Source: Pleomorphomonas sp. JP5 (lineage in GTDB: Bacteria > Pseudomonadota > Alphaproteobacteria > Rhizobiales > Pleomorphomonadaceae). Taken from it: 64,000 bases of DNA. Numbering within the stretch: the stretch's first letter is position 1; each line of letters begins with the position of its first letter. Below the pieces are notes generated by a model. The model saw only the letters and a list, made by a program, of their open reading frames with translations. It had not been told where the DNA came from and searched no databases. Position numbers and translations under genes: made by a program. The stretch covers positions 519,944-583,943 of the forward strand of contig NZ_JAMDLI010000008.1 of the NCBI RefSeq assembly GCF_023721815.1, read 5' to 3'. This document shows, in pieces, positions 9,746 through 20,361 of this stretch.

Positions 9746-10273
9746 TCAGAAGGGGATGTCGTCGTCGAGATCCGACGAGAAGTTGGAAGCCGGGGCGCCA
9801 CCACCCTGAGCGCGACCACCGCCGCCGCCCGAACGAGCAGGCGCGCGGTCCATCGGACCGGACGAGCCATAGTCCGAACCGCCATCGCCGAAGTCGCCCT
9901 CGCTGCGACCGCCGCCTTCGCCACGGCTATCGAGAATGGTCAGCTCGCCACGGAAACGCTGCAGCACGACTTCGGTGGTGTAGCGTTCCTGACCGGACTG
10001 GTCGGTCCACTTGCGGGTCTGAAGCTGGCCCTCAATGTAAACCTTGGAGCCTTTCCGCAGATACTGCTCTGCGACCTTGGCCAGATTCTCGTTGAAAATC
10101 ACCACCGAGTGCCACTCGGTGCGCTCCTTGCGCTCGCCGCTCTGGCGGTCGCGCCAGTTTTCCGAGGTGGCAATGCGCAGGTTGACCACGGCGTCGCCCG
10201 ACCCCATCCGCCGCACCTCGGGATCGCGCCCGAGATTGCCGATCAGGATGACCTTGTTGACGCTGCCTGCCAT
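9746..10273 (-). CDS. ssb: Single-stranded DNA-binding protein
   Basis: A 175-residue SSB. The OB fold begins [21 protein letters not shown], followed by [20 protein letters not shown] Gly/Arg/Ser-rich linker leads to the acidic tail DLDDDIPF that recruits repair and replication partners. It is divergent from uvrA, and a LexA box lies 174 bases upstream in the shared region, so SOS control of both is likely. Confidence 0.97.
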   Translation of the reverse strand: MAGSVNKVILIGNLGRDPEVRRMGSGDAVVNLRIATSENWRDRQSGERKERTEWHSVVIFNENLAKVAEQYLRKGSKVYIEGQLQTRKWTDQSGQERYTTEVVLQRFRGELTILDSRGEGGGRSEGDFGDGGSDYGSSGPMDRAPARSGGGGGRAQGGGAPASNFSSDLDDDIPF

Positions 10274-10446
10274 GGCTTTCTTCCCTCAAACTCGTTACCT
10301 TCGGCCCGGCGCGTTGGCGCATCAGACCGGCCGGACCATGCCGGCAACACGGCTGTACGTTAACGCCGGCACCAAACCCGCGATACCCCGGCCCGGAAGC
10401 GCCACCTCCTTTTCCACAGTGAGAAAAGGGCTGGCGTCCGAGCCAT

Positions 10447-10461
10447 GTTCCTGATACGTTC
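10447..10461. promoter_or_regulatory. LexA box between ssb and uvrA
   Basis: Exact GTTC-N7-GTTC in the 426-base ssb-uvrA gap (10274-10699). uvrA is a classic member of the alphaproteobacterial SOS regulon, which supports function. I see no other feature in the gap beyond an AAGGACG site before uvrA. Confidence 0.75.
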
Positions 10462-10699
10462 TAGACGTTTCATGAGGATGTCGCAACCGAATTCCGAGGC
10501 TTTCCGCGTTTCATCACTGGATCCGGCGGCATGGCTGCCGCGCGTGCCGGCGCCTTGCAGGTTCCCCGACGATCCTGACAGGATGCGACAGCAGACCCGG
10601 ACTAGCTTGGCGCGCCTCGGGCCGCCCAGTTCATGAGCTTCGGGCAAGACAATCCGCTTCCCGCCCTCCCCGGGATACGCGACAAGGACGACGACTGAC

Positions 10700-13612
10700 A
10701 TGCCGAACAAGCCGACCAGCATTTTCGATCAGGCCCGGCGCTCCCTTTCGGTGCGCGGCGCGCGCGAACATAATCTCAAGAACATCGACGTCGATTTGCC
10801 GCGCGACAGCCTGATCGTCATGACCGGCCTCTCCGGTTCGGGCAAGTCTTCGCTCGCCTTCGACACCATCTACGCCGAGGGTCAGCGCCGCTATGTCGAG
10901 AGCCTCTCGGCCTATGCCCGCCAGTTTCTCGACATGATGCAGAAACCGGACGTCGACCAGATCGACGGCTTGTCGCCGGCCATCTCCATCGAGCAGAAGA
11001 CCACGTCGCGCAACCCGCGCTCGACCGTCGGCACCGTCACCGAAATCTACGACTACATGCGCCTGTTGTTTGCGCGCGTCGGCGTGCCGTATTCGCCGGC
11101 CACCGGCCTGCCGATCGAGAGCCAGACCATCAGCCAGATGGTCGACCGGACGCTGGAACTGCCCGAGGGAACGCGCCTCTACCTGCTGGCTCCGATGATC
11201 CGCGGCCGCAAGGGCGAGTATCGCAAGGAGTTCGCCGAACTCCAGAAGAAGGGCTTCCAGCGCGTCAAGGTCGATGGCGCCTTCTATCCGATCGAGGAGG
11301 TCCCTTCCCTCGACAAGAAGATCAAGCACGACATCGACATCGTCGTCGACCGCATCGTCGTCAAGACTGACCTCGCCGCCCGCCTCGCCGACAGCTTCCA
11401 GACGGCGCTGGCGCTCGCAGACGGCATCGCCGTGCTGGAACTTGCCGACATTGCCGAGGGCGAGACCGAGCCGCGCCGCATCACCTTCTCGGAAAAGTTC
11501 GCCTGTCCGGTCAGCGGCTTCACCATTGCCGAGATCGAACCGCGCCTGTTTTCCTTCAACAACCCCTTCGGCGCCTGTCCCAAGTGCGATGGCCTCGGAA
11601 CCGAGCTGAAGTTCGAGGCAGATCTGGTCGTCCCCGACGACAGCCTTTCCCTGCGCGGCGGCTGTGTCCTGCCATGGGCGAAGACGGGCGCTTCGTCACC
11701 CTATTATGCGCAGACCCTCGAGGCGATCTGCCGCCATTTCAAGGCGTCGATGACGACGCCCTGGAAGGATCTACCGCAGAGGGTGCGCGAGGTCATCCTC
11801 ACCGGCTCGGGCGGCGAGGAGATCTCCTTCACCTATGACGACGGCCTGAGGACCTACACCACCAAGAAGCCCTTCGAGGGCGTGGTGGGCAATATCGAGC
11901 GCCGCTGGAAGGAAACCGATTCCGACATGGTGCGCGAGGAGCTGGGCCGCTTCCAGTCGGACCACCCTTGCGAAGCGTGCGGCGGCTACCGGCTTAAGCC
12001 GGAAGCGCTCGCCGTCAAGATCGCCGGCCTGCACATCGGCCAGGTCACGCAGATGTCGATCCGCGAGGCGGTCGTTTGGTTTTCCGGTCTGCCGGACCAG
12101 CTCACCGCCAAGCAGAACGAGATCGCCGTCCGCATCCTCAAGGAAATCCGCGAACGCCTGCGCTTCCTCAACAATGTCGGTCTTGAGTATCTGACGCTGT
12201 CGCGTTCGTCCGGTACCCTGTCGGGCGGCGAGAGCCAGCGCATCCGCCTCGCCAGTCAGATCGGCTCGGGTCTCACCGGTGTGCTTTATGTGCTCGACGA
12301 GCCATCCATCGGCCTGCACCAGCGCGACAACGACAAACTGATCGAAACGCTCAAGCACCTGCGCGATCTCGGCAACACCGTGATCGTCGTCGAACACGAC
12401 GAGGACGCCATCCTCGCCGCCGACTACGTGCTCGATGTCGGCCCAGGCGCCGGCATTCATGGCGGCAAGATCGTCTCCGAAGGTACGCCGGCCGAGATCA
12501 TGGCCGATCCGGCCAGCCTCACCGGTCAGTATCTGTCCGGCGCGCTCGCCATTCCCCTGCCCGACAAGCGACGCAAGCCGCAGAAGAACAAGTACATCCG
12601 CGTCGTCGGCGCCCGAGCCAACAACCTCAAGGACGTGACGGCCGATATTCCGATCGGCCTGTTCACCTGCGTCACCGGCGTGTCGGGTGGCGGCAAGTCG
12701 ACGCTCTTGATCGACACTCTGTTCAAGGCGGCGGCGCGCCGCCTCAACGGTGCCCGCGAGCAAGCCGCGCCGCATGATCGCATCGAAGGACTGGAACTGC
12801 TCGACAAGGTGATCGACATCGACCAGTCACCGATCGGTCGCACGCCACGTTCCAACCCGGCCACCTACACCGGCGCCTTCACGCCGATCCGCGACTGGTT
12901 CGCCGGCCTGCCGGAAGCCAAGGCGCGCGGCTACGGGCCAGGTCGCTTCTCGTTCAACGTCAAGGGTGGCCGCTGCGAGGCCTGTCAGGGCGACGGCGTC
13001 CTCAAGATCGAGATGCACTTCCTGCCGGACGTCTACGTAACCTGCGACGTCTGCAAGGGCCATCGCTACAATCGCGAGACGCTGGAGGTTCTCTTCAAGG
13101 GCAAGTCGATCGCCGACGTGCTCGACATGACCGTCGAGGAGGCCTGCGATTTCTTCCAGGCCGTGCCGGCCATCCGCGACAAGATGACGGCATTGCGCGA
13201 TGTCGGTCTCGGCTACGTCAAGGTCGGCCAGCAGGCAACGACGCTCTCGGGTGGCGAGGCGCAACGCGTCAAACTTGCCAAGGAGCTGTCACGCCGGGCC
13301 ACCGGCCGCACGCTCTACATCCTCGACGAGCCCACCACCGGCCTCCACTTCCATGACGTGGCCAAGCTGCTCGAGATGCTGCACGAGCTGGTCGAGCAGG
13401 GCAACACGGTGGTGATCATCGAGCACAATCTCGAGGTCATCAAGACCGCCGACTGGCTGGTCGACCTCGGCCCCGAGGGGGGCGACGGCGGCGGTCGCAT
13501 CGTCGCCGCCGGTACGCCGGAAGAGGTGATGAAAGTCGACGCCAGCTACACCGGCCGGTATCTCCGAGAACTGCTCGACCGCCGCCCGCAAAGGCGCAGC
13601 GCGGCGGAGTAA
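10700..13612 (+). CDS. uvrA: Excinuclease ABC subunit A
   Basis: A 970-residue damage-recognition ATPase of nucleotide excision repair. Two ABC modules are visible: the first Walker [10 protein letters not shown] near residue 44 with the signature LSGGESQRI, the second GVSGGGKST near residue 655 with LSGGEAQRV. Zinc-finger pairs are [16 protein letters not shown] and [16 protein letters not shown]. Length and order are standard. A weak GC-rich inverted repeat (13633-13641 and 13657-13665) follows without a T-run. Confidence 0.98.
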   Translation: MPNKPTSIFDQARRSLSVRGAREHNLKNIDVDLPRDSLIVMTGLSGSGKSSLAFDTIYAEGQRRYVESLSAYARQFLDMMQKPDVDQIDGLSPAISIEQKTTSRNPRSTVGTVTEIYDYMRLLFARVGVPYSPATGLPIESQTISQMVDRTLELPEGTRLYLLAPMIRGRKGEYRKEFAELQKKGFQRVKVDGAFYPIEEVPSLDKKIKHDIDIVVDRIVVKTDLAARLADSFQTALALADGIAVLELADIAEGETEPRRITFSEKFACPVSGFTIAEIEPRLFSFNNPFGACPKCDGLGTELKFEADLVVPDDSLSLRGGCVLPWAKTGASSPYYAQTLEAICRHFKASMTTPWKDLPQRVREVILTGSGGEEISFTYDDGLRTYTTKKPFEGVVGNIERRWKETDSDMVREELGRFQSDHPCEACGGYRLKPEALAVKIAGLHIGQVTQMSIREAVVWFSGLPDQLTAKQNEIAVRILKEIRERLRFLNNVGLEYLTLSRSSGTLSGGESQRIRLASQIGSGLTGVLYVLDEPSIGLHQRDNDKLIETLKHLRDLGNTVIVVEHDEDAILAADYVLDVGPGAGIHGGKIVSEGTPAEIMADPASLTGQYLSGALAIPLPDKRRKPQKNKYIRVVGARANNLKDVTADIPIGLFTCVTGVSGGGKSTLLIDTLFKAAARRLNGAREQAAPHDRIEGLELLDKVIDIDQSPIGRTPRSNPATYTGAFTPIRDWFAGLPEAKARGYGPGRFSFNVKGGRCEACQGDGVLKIEMHFLPDVYVTCDVCKGHRYNRETLEVLFKGKSIADVLDMTVEEACDFFQAVPAIRDKMTALRDVGLGYVKVGQQATTLSGGEAQRVKLAKELSRRATGRTLYILDEPTTGLHFHDVAKLLEMLHELVEQGNTVVIIEHNLEVIKTADWLVDLGPEGGDGGGRIVAAGTPEEVMKVDASYTGRYLRELLDRRPQRRSAAE

Positions 13613-13710
13613 GCGCCACAAACCCGTTCATTCCGCCGGCCAGCCGTGAAGTCAGCGGCCGGTGGGTGCGGGGTTCGGCCGCCAGTCGGACGAGGCAAGG
13701 TTATGCGAGA

Positions 13711-13802
13711 GAGTCCGAAAACAGTGATAATGCATTGTTTTATTTAAGGATTCATCGCCTTCATACTCTGATTCAAGTGAGGCGATCTTCACATTTTGAT
13801 TC
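13711..13802. promoter_or_regulatory. Cluster of four GANTC sites upstream of folP
   Basis: GAGTC at 13711 and GATTC at 13749, 13770 and 13798 fall within 92 bases of an AT-richer stretch between uvrA and folP. In DNA this GC-rich, one site per roughly 300 bases is expected. A seven-base inverted repeat (ATCGCCT 13754-13760, AGGCGAT 13780-13786) is interleaved. Such clusters can be GcrA/CcrM-responsive promoter regions. Confidence 0.4.
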
Positions 13803-13900
13803 AGGATGAGCCACTTCACCCTCAACGGCAGAACAGCCGCTTGCCAGCGGCTGGTGCGCGGGCTACCTCAGAGGCTCGATATCCAGACGCGAGCAAGCCT

Positions 13901-14722
13901 ATGGTCCTTTCCCTCCTGCCCGACCTCGGCAAACGCACGCTGGTGATGGGCATCCTCAACGTCACTCCCGACAGCTTCTCCGATGGCGGGCGCTACGCCT
14001 CGGTAAAGACCGCCCTAGCCCATGCTCGGGCCATGATCGCCGAAGGCGTCGACATTCTGGATGTGGGTGGCGAGTCGACACGACCCGGCGCCACGGAAGT
14101 TGGCGCCGAGGAAGAGATAGCCCGTGTCCTCCCGGTGATCGAGCGACTCGCCGCCACCGAGCGCACCCCGCCAATCTCCATCGACACCTACAAGGCAAAA
14201 ACAGCCGAGGCAGCGCTCGGAGCTGGTGCGAGGATCGTCAACGACGTCTGGGGGCTGCAGCGCGAGCCGGACATCGCGTCGGTTGCCTCCGCCCATGGCG
14301 CAGCCGTCGTCGTCATGCACAACCGAGGCGACGTCGATCCAGCAATCGACATCATCGAGGATATGAAAGCCTTCTTCACGCGCTCGCTGGAGATCGCCCG
14401 CAAGACCGGCATCCCGGACGATCATGTCATCCTCGACCCGGGTGTCGGCTTCGGCAAGACGTTCGAGCAAAACGTCCAGGCTGTGGCCCGCGTCGGCGAA
14501 CTCAAAGCGCTCGGCTTTCCGGTGCTGATGGGGACGTCGCGCAAGCGCATGATCGGTGCTCTGATCGGACCCGAGCGACCGGTCACCGAGCGGCTTCATG
14601 GCACAGTTGCCTCGAATGTCGCGGCGATCCTCGCCGGCGCCGACATCGTTCGCGTCCACGATGTCGCAGCCCATCGAGACGCCGCTGCCGTCGCCGACGC
14701 CATCAGAAAGGAAATGCGATGA
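13901..14722 (+). CDS. folP: Dihydropteroate synthase
   Basis: A 273-residue TIM-barrel enzyme joining para-aminobenzoate to the pterin diphosphate in folate synthesis, and the target of sulfonamides. Motifs are GILNVTPDSFSDGG, DVGGESTRPGA and ISIDTYKA, with the C-terminal SRKRMIG and RVHDV. The ATG at 13901 is chosen because the 35 codons of open frame before it contain no family sequence and overlap the GANTC cluster. It is first in a tight folP-folB-folK operon; its stop overlaps the folB start (ATGA). Confidence 0.95.
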   Translation: MVLSLLPDLGKRTLVMGILNVTPDSFSDGGRYASVKTALAHARAMIAEGVDILDVGGESTRPGATEVGAEEEIARVLPVIERLAATERTPPISIDTYKAKTAEAALGAGARIVNDVWGLQREPDIASVASAHGAAVVVMHNRGDVDPAIDIIEDMKAFFTRSLEIARKTGIPDDHVILDPGVGFGKTFEQNVQAVARVGELKALGFPVLMGTSRKRMIGALIGPERPVTERLHGTVASNVAAILAGADIVRVHDVAAHRDAAAVADAIRKEMR

Positions 14723-15090
14723 GCGATCATATCCGCGTCCATCGGATCGCCGTTTTCGCTCGCCACGGCCTGCTTCCCGAGGAAGCGGCAATCGGGCAAC
14801 GCTTCTACATTTCGCTCGACGCATCGGTCGATACCCGCGCCGCCGGCACCAGCGACGACCTCACCAAGTCCGTCTCCTACGCCGACATGACCGACATTGT
14901 CGTCGGCATCGCCACGACACGCCGCTTCAATCTGTTGGAGGCGCTCGCCGAATCGATTGCAATCGATATTCTCGCAACCTTCCCGCTCATCGAGGCGATC
15001 AGCGTCTGTGTCGAGAAGCCTTCGGCGCCCGTGCCCCACGTTCTCGACACCGTGTCGGTGGAGATCACCCGGAGTCGTGCCGATGGCTAA
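14719..15090 (+). CDS. folB: Dihydroneopterin aldolase
   Basis: A 123-residue enzyme cleaving dihydroneopterin to 6-hydroxymethyl-dihydropterin. It has the typical start VHRIAVFARHGLLPEEAAIGQRF, the SVSYADMTDIV segment and the catalytic Lys in CVEKPSAPV. It overlaps folP by four bases and folK by eight, so it is translationally coupled on both sides. Confidence 0.95.
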   Translation: MSDHIRVHRIAVFARHGLLPEEAAIGQRFYISLDASVDTRAAGTSDDLTKSVSYADMTDIVVGIATTRRFNLLEALAESIAIDILATFPLIEAISVCVEKPSAPVPHVLDTVSVEITRSRADG

Positions 15091-15553
15091 GGCGGCGCTC
15101 AGCCTTGGCGGCAACATAGGCGACGTCCGCGCGACCATCGCAGAAGCTCTGCGTCTGCTCGAAGGGGCCGGCGTGAGACTGGTTGCCCGTTCGTCGGACT
15201 ACCGTACGCGCCCATGGGGCAAAACCGACCAGCCGGATTTCACCAACGTGTCGGCAGTCGTGGAGACGGTGCTGACCCCGCTTCTGCTGCTCGCCACCTG
15301 TCTCGACGTGGAACGCCAGCTCGGACGGGTTCGTCACGAGCGGTGGGGGCCGCGCCTCATCGACATCGACCTCATCGCCTATGACGATGTGAGGATGGAC
15401 ACTCCAGAACTCACGCTGCCGCACCGACACGCCCACGAACGCGGTTTCGTGTTGATTCCCCTTGCCGAGATCGCTCCGGACCTCTTGATTGGCGACAGGA
15501 CCGTTGCCGAGCTGGCGGCCCGATTCGCAAACGACCCGATCGAAAAGCTCTGA
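15083..15553 (+). CDS. folK: 2-amino-4-hydroxy-6-hydroxymethyldihydropteridine diphosphokinase
   Basis: A 156-residue pyrophosphokinase activating the pterin for FolP. LGGNIGDVRATI is the N-terminal nucleotide region; RHERWGPRLIDIDLIAY carries the metal-binding DxD, and LTLPHRHAHERGFVLIPL completes the signature. The ATG at 15083 lies inside the last codons of folB. Confidence 0.95.
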   Translation: MAKAALSLGGNIGDVRATIAEALRLLEGAGVRLVARSSDYRTRPWGKTDQPDFTNVSAVVETVLTPLLLLATCLDVERQLGRVRHERWGPRLIDIDLIAYDDVRMDTPELTLPHRHAHERGFVLIPLAEIAPDLLIGDRTVAELAARFANDPIEKL

Positions 15554-15571
15554 CGGTAGCGGAGGCCGGCC

Positions 15572-16258
15572 ATGACCGCACTACAGGTGACCGTCGCAAC
15601 GGCGGACGAGGCAGAGGCTGCCATCGCAGCTGGCGTGACCATGCTTTTCGCCGCTGGCGATGTAGGCGAGGCAGCGTCTCCCCTTTCAAGCTCCGAGCTG
15701 CGCGCCATAATGGCCGTTGCTGGCGAGAAGGCAGAGGTAGCGGCGTCAGCCGGGGGCCTGGAGGCTGACGGCTTGGCCGACCTGGCGTCGACGGGCGTCA
15801 CAGCACTTGTCCTACCGGTGCCGACCGGCGATGCGGGCGCCGCCATGCTATCGCAGATCGGCCGTTCGATGGCCGCCAGCGTCAAGCTGATCGCCGCCTT
15901 TCCCCCCGAGGCCGGGCCGGACTTCGACCTGCTGCCGGTGGCGGCCATAGCCGGCTTCTCCGGCGTCTGGCTTGCCGCGCCCGAAGCTTCGGACGGACTG
16001 ACCAAGGCCGTCAAGCTGGCTGACATCGCCCGCTTCATCGCCGCCGCGCGTCGGTCGAAGCTCAGCGTCGGTCTTTCCGGTGGCCTGCGCATCGTCGATG
16101 TCGGCACCCTGCTGCCGCTTCGGCCGGATCACCTTGGCTTCCGCGCCGCCGTGTCGGAGGATGAAGACCCGGCGAAACCGCTCGATCCGGCGCGCATCCG
16201 CGCCGTCGCCGCAGCCTTCGCCATTCACTCGGTACGGCCTGCACCAGACGAGGCTTGA
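15572..16258 (+). CDS. MfnB-like (DUF556) protein lacking catalytic residues
   Basis: A 228-residue TIM-barrel-like protein that I assign to the (5-formylfuran-3-yl)methyl phosphate synthase family from its C-terminal GLSGGLRIVDVGTLL and RPDHLGFRAAV and its N-terminal AIAAG repeat. In methanogen MfnB the barrel carries Asp25/Lys27, Lys85 and Asp151/Lys155. The aligned segments here read LFAAGD, ALVLPV and WLAAPEAS, so none of these residues is kept. A catalytic role is therefore unlikely. It follows folK by 18 bases with a GGAGG site, so it is co-transcribed with the folate genes. A structural or regulatory role is open. Confidence 0.7.
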   Translation: MTALQVTVATADEAEAAIAAGVTMLFAAGDVGEAASPLSSSELRAIMAVAGEKAEVAASAGGLEADGLADLASTGVTALVLPVPTGDAGAAMLSQIGRSMAASVKLIAAFPPEAGPDFDLLPVAAIAGFSGVWLAAPEASDGLTKAVKLADIARFIAAARRSKLSVGLSGGLRIVDVGTLLPLRPDHLGFRAAVSEDEDPAKPLDPARIRAVAAAFAIHSVRPAPDEA

Positions 16259-16285
16259 AAGACTCGATAGCTCGCGGCTCGGAGA

Positions 16286-17032
16286 TCAGACGATCCAGCC
16301 GCTTTCGAGCGCCGACACCCATTCCTCCCGCCCGGCTTCCCGCGCGAGGCGAACGACATTAGCGGTGTCGTAGGGCACGGCATGGTGCACCACCGCCCAG
16401 CCGTTCGCTCGCTTCTCGGCGATGGCATAACGGGCTTCCGGCGCGCCGACCTGCATGATGTGGACCGGCGCATCGTCGGTATAGCCCTGCAAACCGACGC
16501 TACCGGGATTGACCACCACGGCGCCGCACTTCAGGCGCGCAATGCGCGGCACATGGGTATGGCCGCAAAGAAGCAGGCTCGACGGGCCTATCGCTGCCGT
16601 CACCCCTCGCGCACGGTCCTCTACCAGATCACGGTCGGCAAGCCGCATGCGGCCGCCTTCGACCGTTTCCAGCCAGTACTCGATGTCGGAGGCCGGCGTT
16701 CCATGCCAGGCGATCACCGGGCCGACCGACAAAGAGGCGGGCAATCCTTTCAGCCAGGCAACATGGGCGCCGGAAAGCTGGTCGTAGGCATGGCCGTCCG
16801 ACGGCCCCATTTCGGAACGCGGCGTGGTGACGAGCACCCTGTCATGATTGCCGGCGATGCAGGCAATCGACGATGTCATCAACATGTCGGCGGTTCGTCG
16901 CGCCTCAAGCGGACCCGAGAGATGGTCGCCGAGGCAGAGCGTGGCATCCACCGAACGGTCGGCAAGATCATCGAGCACGGCCGTCAGCGCGTCGGCATTG
17001 CCGTGGATATCGGAGAGAATGGCGATCCGCAT
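16286..17032 (-). CDS. Metallophosphoesterase, YfcE/MJ0936-like
   Basis: A 248-residue calcineurin-like phosphoesterase. Metal motifs run in order: DIHGN, GDHLSGP, GNHDRV and GHTHVPRI. Such proteins hydrolyse phosphodiesters or diadenosine polyphosphates; the substrate cannot be told. The ATG at 17032 has GGGGGAG upstream. It converges on the MfnB-like gene with 27 bases between. Confidence 0.88.
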   Translation of the reverse strand: MRIAILSDIHGNADALTAVLDDLADRSVDATLCLGDHLSGPLEARRTADMLMTSSIACIAGNHDRVLVTTPRSEMGPSDGHAYDQLSGAHVAWLKGLPASLSVGPVIAWHGTPASDIEYWLETVEGGRMRLADRDLVEDRARGVTAAIGPSSLLLCGHTHVPRIARLKCGAVVVNPGSVGLQGYTDDAPVHIMQVGAPEARYAIAEKRANGWAVVHHAVPYDTANVVRLAREAGREEWVSALESGWIV

Positions 17033-17133
17033 GCGAGGCTCCCCCTCAACTTCTCCAGGACGTGCAAGTTCCGGCCGGAGCATCAATGGCAACCAAGTCG
17101 CGCCCACATGCGCGAGCGCCCCGGAATCGGAAG

Positions 17134-17157
17134 AGCCTCGCGGCGGACCGCGAGGCT
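17134..17157 (-). terminator. Hairpin after valS
   Basis: A perfect ten-pair stem (17134-17143 with 17148-17157) and a four-base loop, 23 bases beyond the valS stop. The following leftward sequence is only modestly T-rich (CTTCC), so termination may be partial. Confidence 0.5.
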
Positions 17158-17180
17158 CAAAATCAAACTCGGACCTCAGC

Positions 17181-19940
17181 TCAGGCTAGTCGCGCCAGTG
17201 CCTCGCGCACCTTGGCGAGGCGCTCGGCATATCCCTCGCGCTTGGCCTTCTCTTCCTCGACCACCTCTTCGGGAGCCTTGGCGACGAAGGCGGCGTTGCC
17301 GAGCTTCTTGTCGATGCGTTCGATTTCGCCGATCAGCTTGCCCTCTTCCTTGCCAAGGCGAGCGCGCTCGCCGTCGAGATCGACCACGCCCGAAAGCGGC
17401 AGGGCGATGACGCCGTCGGCGGTGACGATCTGGGCCGACTGTCCCGGCGCAGCTTCGGCGGTGGACACCTCCGACACGCGGGCGAGACGCAGGATGGCCG
17501 GCGTGTGGGTGGAGAGCCACCCCCGGACCTTTTCGGACGCACCGACCAGAACCAGCGGCAACAGCGTGGCAGGCGCAACGTTCATCTCGGCGCGTACCGA
17601 ACGGATCTCGGTGATCACGTCGATCAGCCAATTGATCTCGTCGGCCGCGTCGGTTGTCTCGCGGCTTCCTTCCGGCCAGTTCGTCAGGACGAGAAGATTG
17701 TCACGGGCCGGACCTGTCTCGCCGGTCTTGGCCCAGAGCTCCTCGGTGATGAACGGCATGAAGGGATGCAGCACCTTCAGGATCTCGTCGATCACCCAGG
17801 CGCAGGTGGCGCGCGTCTCGTCCTTAGCCGCACCGTCGTCACCGGTCAGGACCGGCTTGGTGAACTCGAGGTACCAGTCGCAGAAGGAGTTCCAGACGAA
17901 GCGGTAGATGGCGCCGGCCGCATCGTTGAACCGATAAGCGTCGAGCGCCTCCGACACCTCGGCCTGCGTCTTCCGCACCTCGGTGACGATCCAGCGATTG
18001 AGCGTCTCGGTCGCCTTGTCGGGATCGAAGCCGGCAACGCGGACGCAACCGTTCATCTCGGAGAAGCGGACGGCGTTCCAGAGCTTGGTCGCAAAGTTGC
18101 GGTAGCCGCCAACACGGCTGGTGGCGAGCTTGATGTCGCGTCCCTGGGCAGCCATGGCGGCCAGCGTGAAGCGCAGGGCGTCGGCGCCGAACTCGTCGAT
18201 CAGGTTGAGAGGATCGATGACGTTGCCCTTCGACTTCGACATCTTGGCGCCCTTCTCGTCGCGGACGAGGGCGTGGATGTAGACGTCCTTGAAAGGCTCG
18301 GTGCCCATGAAGTGCTTGCCCATCATCATCATCCGGGCCACCCAGAAGAAGATGATGTCAAAGCCGGTGATCAGCACGTTGGTCGGGTAGTAGCGCTTGA
18401 GCTCCGGCGTCTCGTCGGGCCAGCCGAGCGTCGAGAAAGGCCACAGCGCCGACGAGAACCAGGTGTCGAGCACGTCTTCGTCACGCTTGAGATCGACCGC
18501 CTTGCCGTAGTGCGCCTTGGCCTCATCGGCAGCGGCAGCCTCGCTCTCGGCAACGAACACCTTGCCATCCGGCCCATACCAGGCCGGGATCTGATGACCC
18601 CACCAGAGCTGGCGCGAGATGCACCAGGGCTGAATGTTCTCCATCCAGTCGTAATAGGTCTTTTCCCAGTTCTTCGGCACGAAGACGGTGCGGCCTTCCT
18701 TGACCGAAGCGAGAGCCGGCTCGGCCAGCACCTTGGCGTTGACATACCACTGGTCGGTCAGGAAGGGCTCGATCGGTACGCCGCCACGGTCGCCGTGCGG
18801 CACCTGATGGACGTGCGGCTCGATCTTGTCCAGAAGGCCGACCGCCTCGAAGGCGGCGACCACAAGTTTGCGCGCCGTGAAGCGATCCTTGCCATGGAGA
18901 CTGTCGATGGTCTGGTCGAGTTCGGCGGAGGGAGCAACACCCTCGAGGAAATCGGCATTGTCCTTGAGGACCATCGCCGCCTCGACGTCGAGCACGGAGA
19001 TCGGCTTGCAGCCCTGGCGTTTGCCGACCTCGAAGTCGTTGAAATCGTGCGCCGGGGTGATCTTCACCGCACCGGTGCCCTTGCTCGGATCGGAATACTC
19101 GTCGGCGACGATGGGGATCAGGCGACCAACCAGCGGCAGCTTGACCTTCTTGCCGACGATCGCCTTGTAACGCTCGTCGGTCGGATGCACGGCGACGGCG
19201 GTGTCGCCCAGCATGGTCTCGGGACGCGTCGTCGCAACGACGATATAGTCGCGCGTTTCGAATTCGGTCGGCTTGCCAGCCTCATCGAAGGCGATCGGAT
19301 GCTGGTAGGTGGCGCCCCCCTCCAGCGGATACCGGAAGTGCCAGAGGTTGCCCTTGATTTCCGTCTGCACGACTTCGAGGTCGGAGATGGCCGTGAGCAG
19401 CTTCGGGTCCCAGTTGACCAGACGCTTGTCCTTGTAGATCAGTCCCTCGCGGTAGAGCTGGACGAACACCTTCAACACGGCCTTGGAAAGGCCGGCATCC
19501 ATGGTGAAGCGCTCGCGCGACCAGTCGCAGGAAGCGCCGAGGCGCTTCAACTGCCCGACGATGGTTCCGCCCGACTCGGCCTTCCACTCCCAGACGCGCT
19601 TGACGAACTCTTCGCGACCGATCTGGCGGCGATGGATCTGCTTCTCGCCCAACTTGCGCTCGACCACCATCTGCGTGGCGATGCCCGCGTGGTCGAGGCC
19701 CGGCTGCCAAAGCACATCGAGACCGCGCATGCGCTGCAGGCGCACGAGAATGTCCTGCAGCGTGTTGTTGAGCGCATGGCCCATGTGCAGCGAGCCGGTG
19801 ACGTTCGGCGGCGGAATGACGATGGTGAAGGTGTCCTTGCCCGGCCTCTTGCCGGCGCCGGCGGCGAACGCCTTCGCATCTTCCCAGGCCTTGGCGATGC
19901 GCGGCTCAACGTCCGCCGCTTCGAATGTCTTTTCCAGCAT
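17181..19940 (-). CDS. valS: Valyl-tRNA synthetase
   Basis: A 919-residue class I synthetase. The HIGH-type motif is [16 protein letters not shown] (near residue 55), the editing domain carries [26 protein letters not shown] is near residue 566, and a C-terminal coiled coil is rich in Lys/Glu. In relatives it usually lies directly behind popZ. Here three genes intervene. Confidence 0.98.
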   Translation of the reverse strand: MLEKTFEAADVEPRIAKAWEDAKAFAAGAGKRPGKDTFTIVIPPPNVTGSLHMGHALNNTLQDILVRLQRMRGLDVLWQPGLDHAGIATQMVVERKLGEKQIHRRQIGREEFVKRVWEWKAESGGTIVGQLKRLGASCDWSRERFTMDAGLSKAVLKVFVQLYREGLIYKDKRLVNWDPKLLTAISDLEVVQTEIKGNLWHFRYPLEGGATYQHPIAFDEAGKPTEFETRDYIVVATTRPETMLGDTAVAVHPTDERYKAIVGKKVKLPLVGRLIPIVADEYSDPSKGTGAVKITPAHDFNDFEVGKRQGCKPISVLDVEAAMVLKDNADFLEGVAPSAELDQTIDSLHGKDRFTARKLVVAAFEAVGLLDKIEPHVHQVPHGDRGGVPIEPFLTDQWYVNAKVLAEPALASVKEGRTVFVPKNWEKTYYDWMENIQPWCISRQLWWGHQIPAWYGPDGKVFVAESEAAAADEAKAHYGKAVDLKRDEDVLDTWFSSALWPFSTLGWPDETPELKRYYPTNVLITGFDIIFFWVARMMMMGKHFMGTEPFKDVYIHALVRDEKGAKMSKSKGNVIDPLNLIDEFGADALRFTLAAMAAQGRDIKLATSRVGGYRNFATKLWNAVRFSEMNGCVRVAGFDPDKATETLNRWIVTEVRKTQAEVSEALDAYRFNDAAGAIYRFVWNSFCDWYLEFTKPVLTGDDGAAKDETRATCAWVIDEILKVLHPFMPFITEELWAKTGETGPARDNLLVLTNWPEGSRETTDAADEINWLIDVITEIRSVRAEMNVAPATLLPLVLVGASEKVRGWLSTHTPAILRLARVSEVSTAEAAPGQSAQIVTADGVIALPLSGVVDLDGERARLGKEEGKLIGEIERIDKKLGNAAFVAKAPEEVVEEEKAKREGYAERLAKVREALARLA

Positions 19941-20028
19941 GATCCGACGTCTTTTTCCTGTCGTCTTTGGGTGAGCGACGGTTAGCCGCTGTGCCCCCGA
20001 AAATCAACAAGAAGCGCCTTTTCAGCCG

Positions 20029-20259
20029 TCAAAACCCATCAAACCCACCGTGCCGATCCGCCGCGCGTCGCATCCCCGCCTCGGTCATCCGGCCATCGAT
20101 GAACCCGATATCCCTCAACATGTGGTCATTGAACTCGTCGAGATGCTGGCCACGCCACCATGCCAAGGGGGCGAGCATGTCGGCGAGCTTAGTTGACGCG
20201 GACAGAAAGCCGGCGCGCCAACGGTCGCGCCGGACCATGGAATGATCCACGCATGTCAT
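20029..20259 (-). CDS. Small DUF1127-like protein
   Basis: About 76 residues, ending in a DUF1127-like segment (LDEFNDHMLRDIGFIDGR). These short, arginine-rich proteins are frequent in Rhizobiales and some bind RNA and affect sRNA and phosphate responses. The ATG at 20259 is preferred over the longer frame to 20346 because AAGGG lies upstream and the extra residues match nothing. It is divergent from a LysR gene, a common pairing. Confidence 0.75.
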   Translation of the reverse strand: MTCVDHSMVRRDRWRAGFLSASTKLADMLAPLAWWRGQHLDEFNDHMLRDIGFIDGRMTEAGMRRAADRHGGFDGF

Positions 20260-20361
20260 GATCGTTACCCTTGATCCGTTAATGCTGTGAAGGCAATATC
20301 GGCCGGAAAGCCAAGCGTTTCCAATCGAACATACAACCGTATCCATAAAGAGAACTTATTC

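Noticed and set aside
17505-19985. An 826-codon open frame antisense to valS
   Set aside because: valS is unambiguous, and the antisense translation has no motif and a composition typical of shadow frames.
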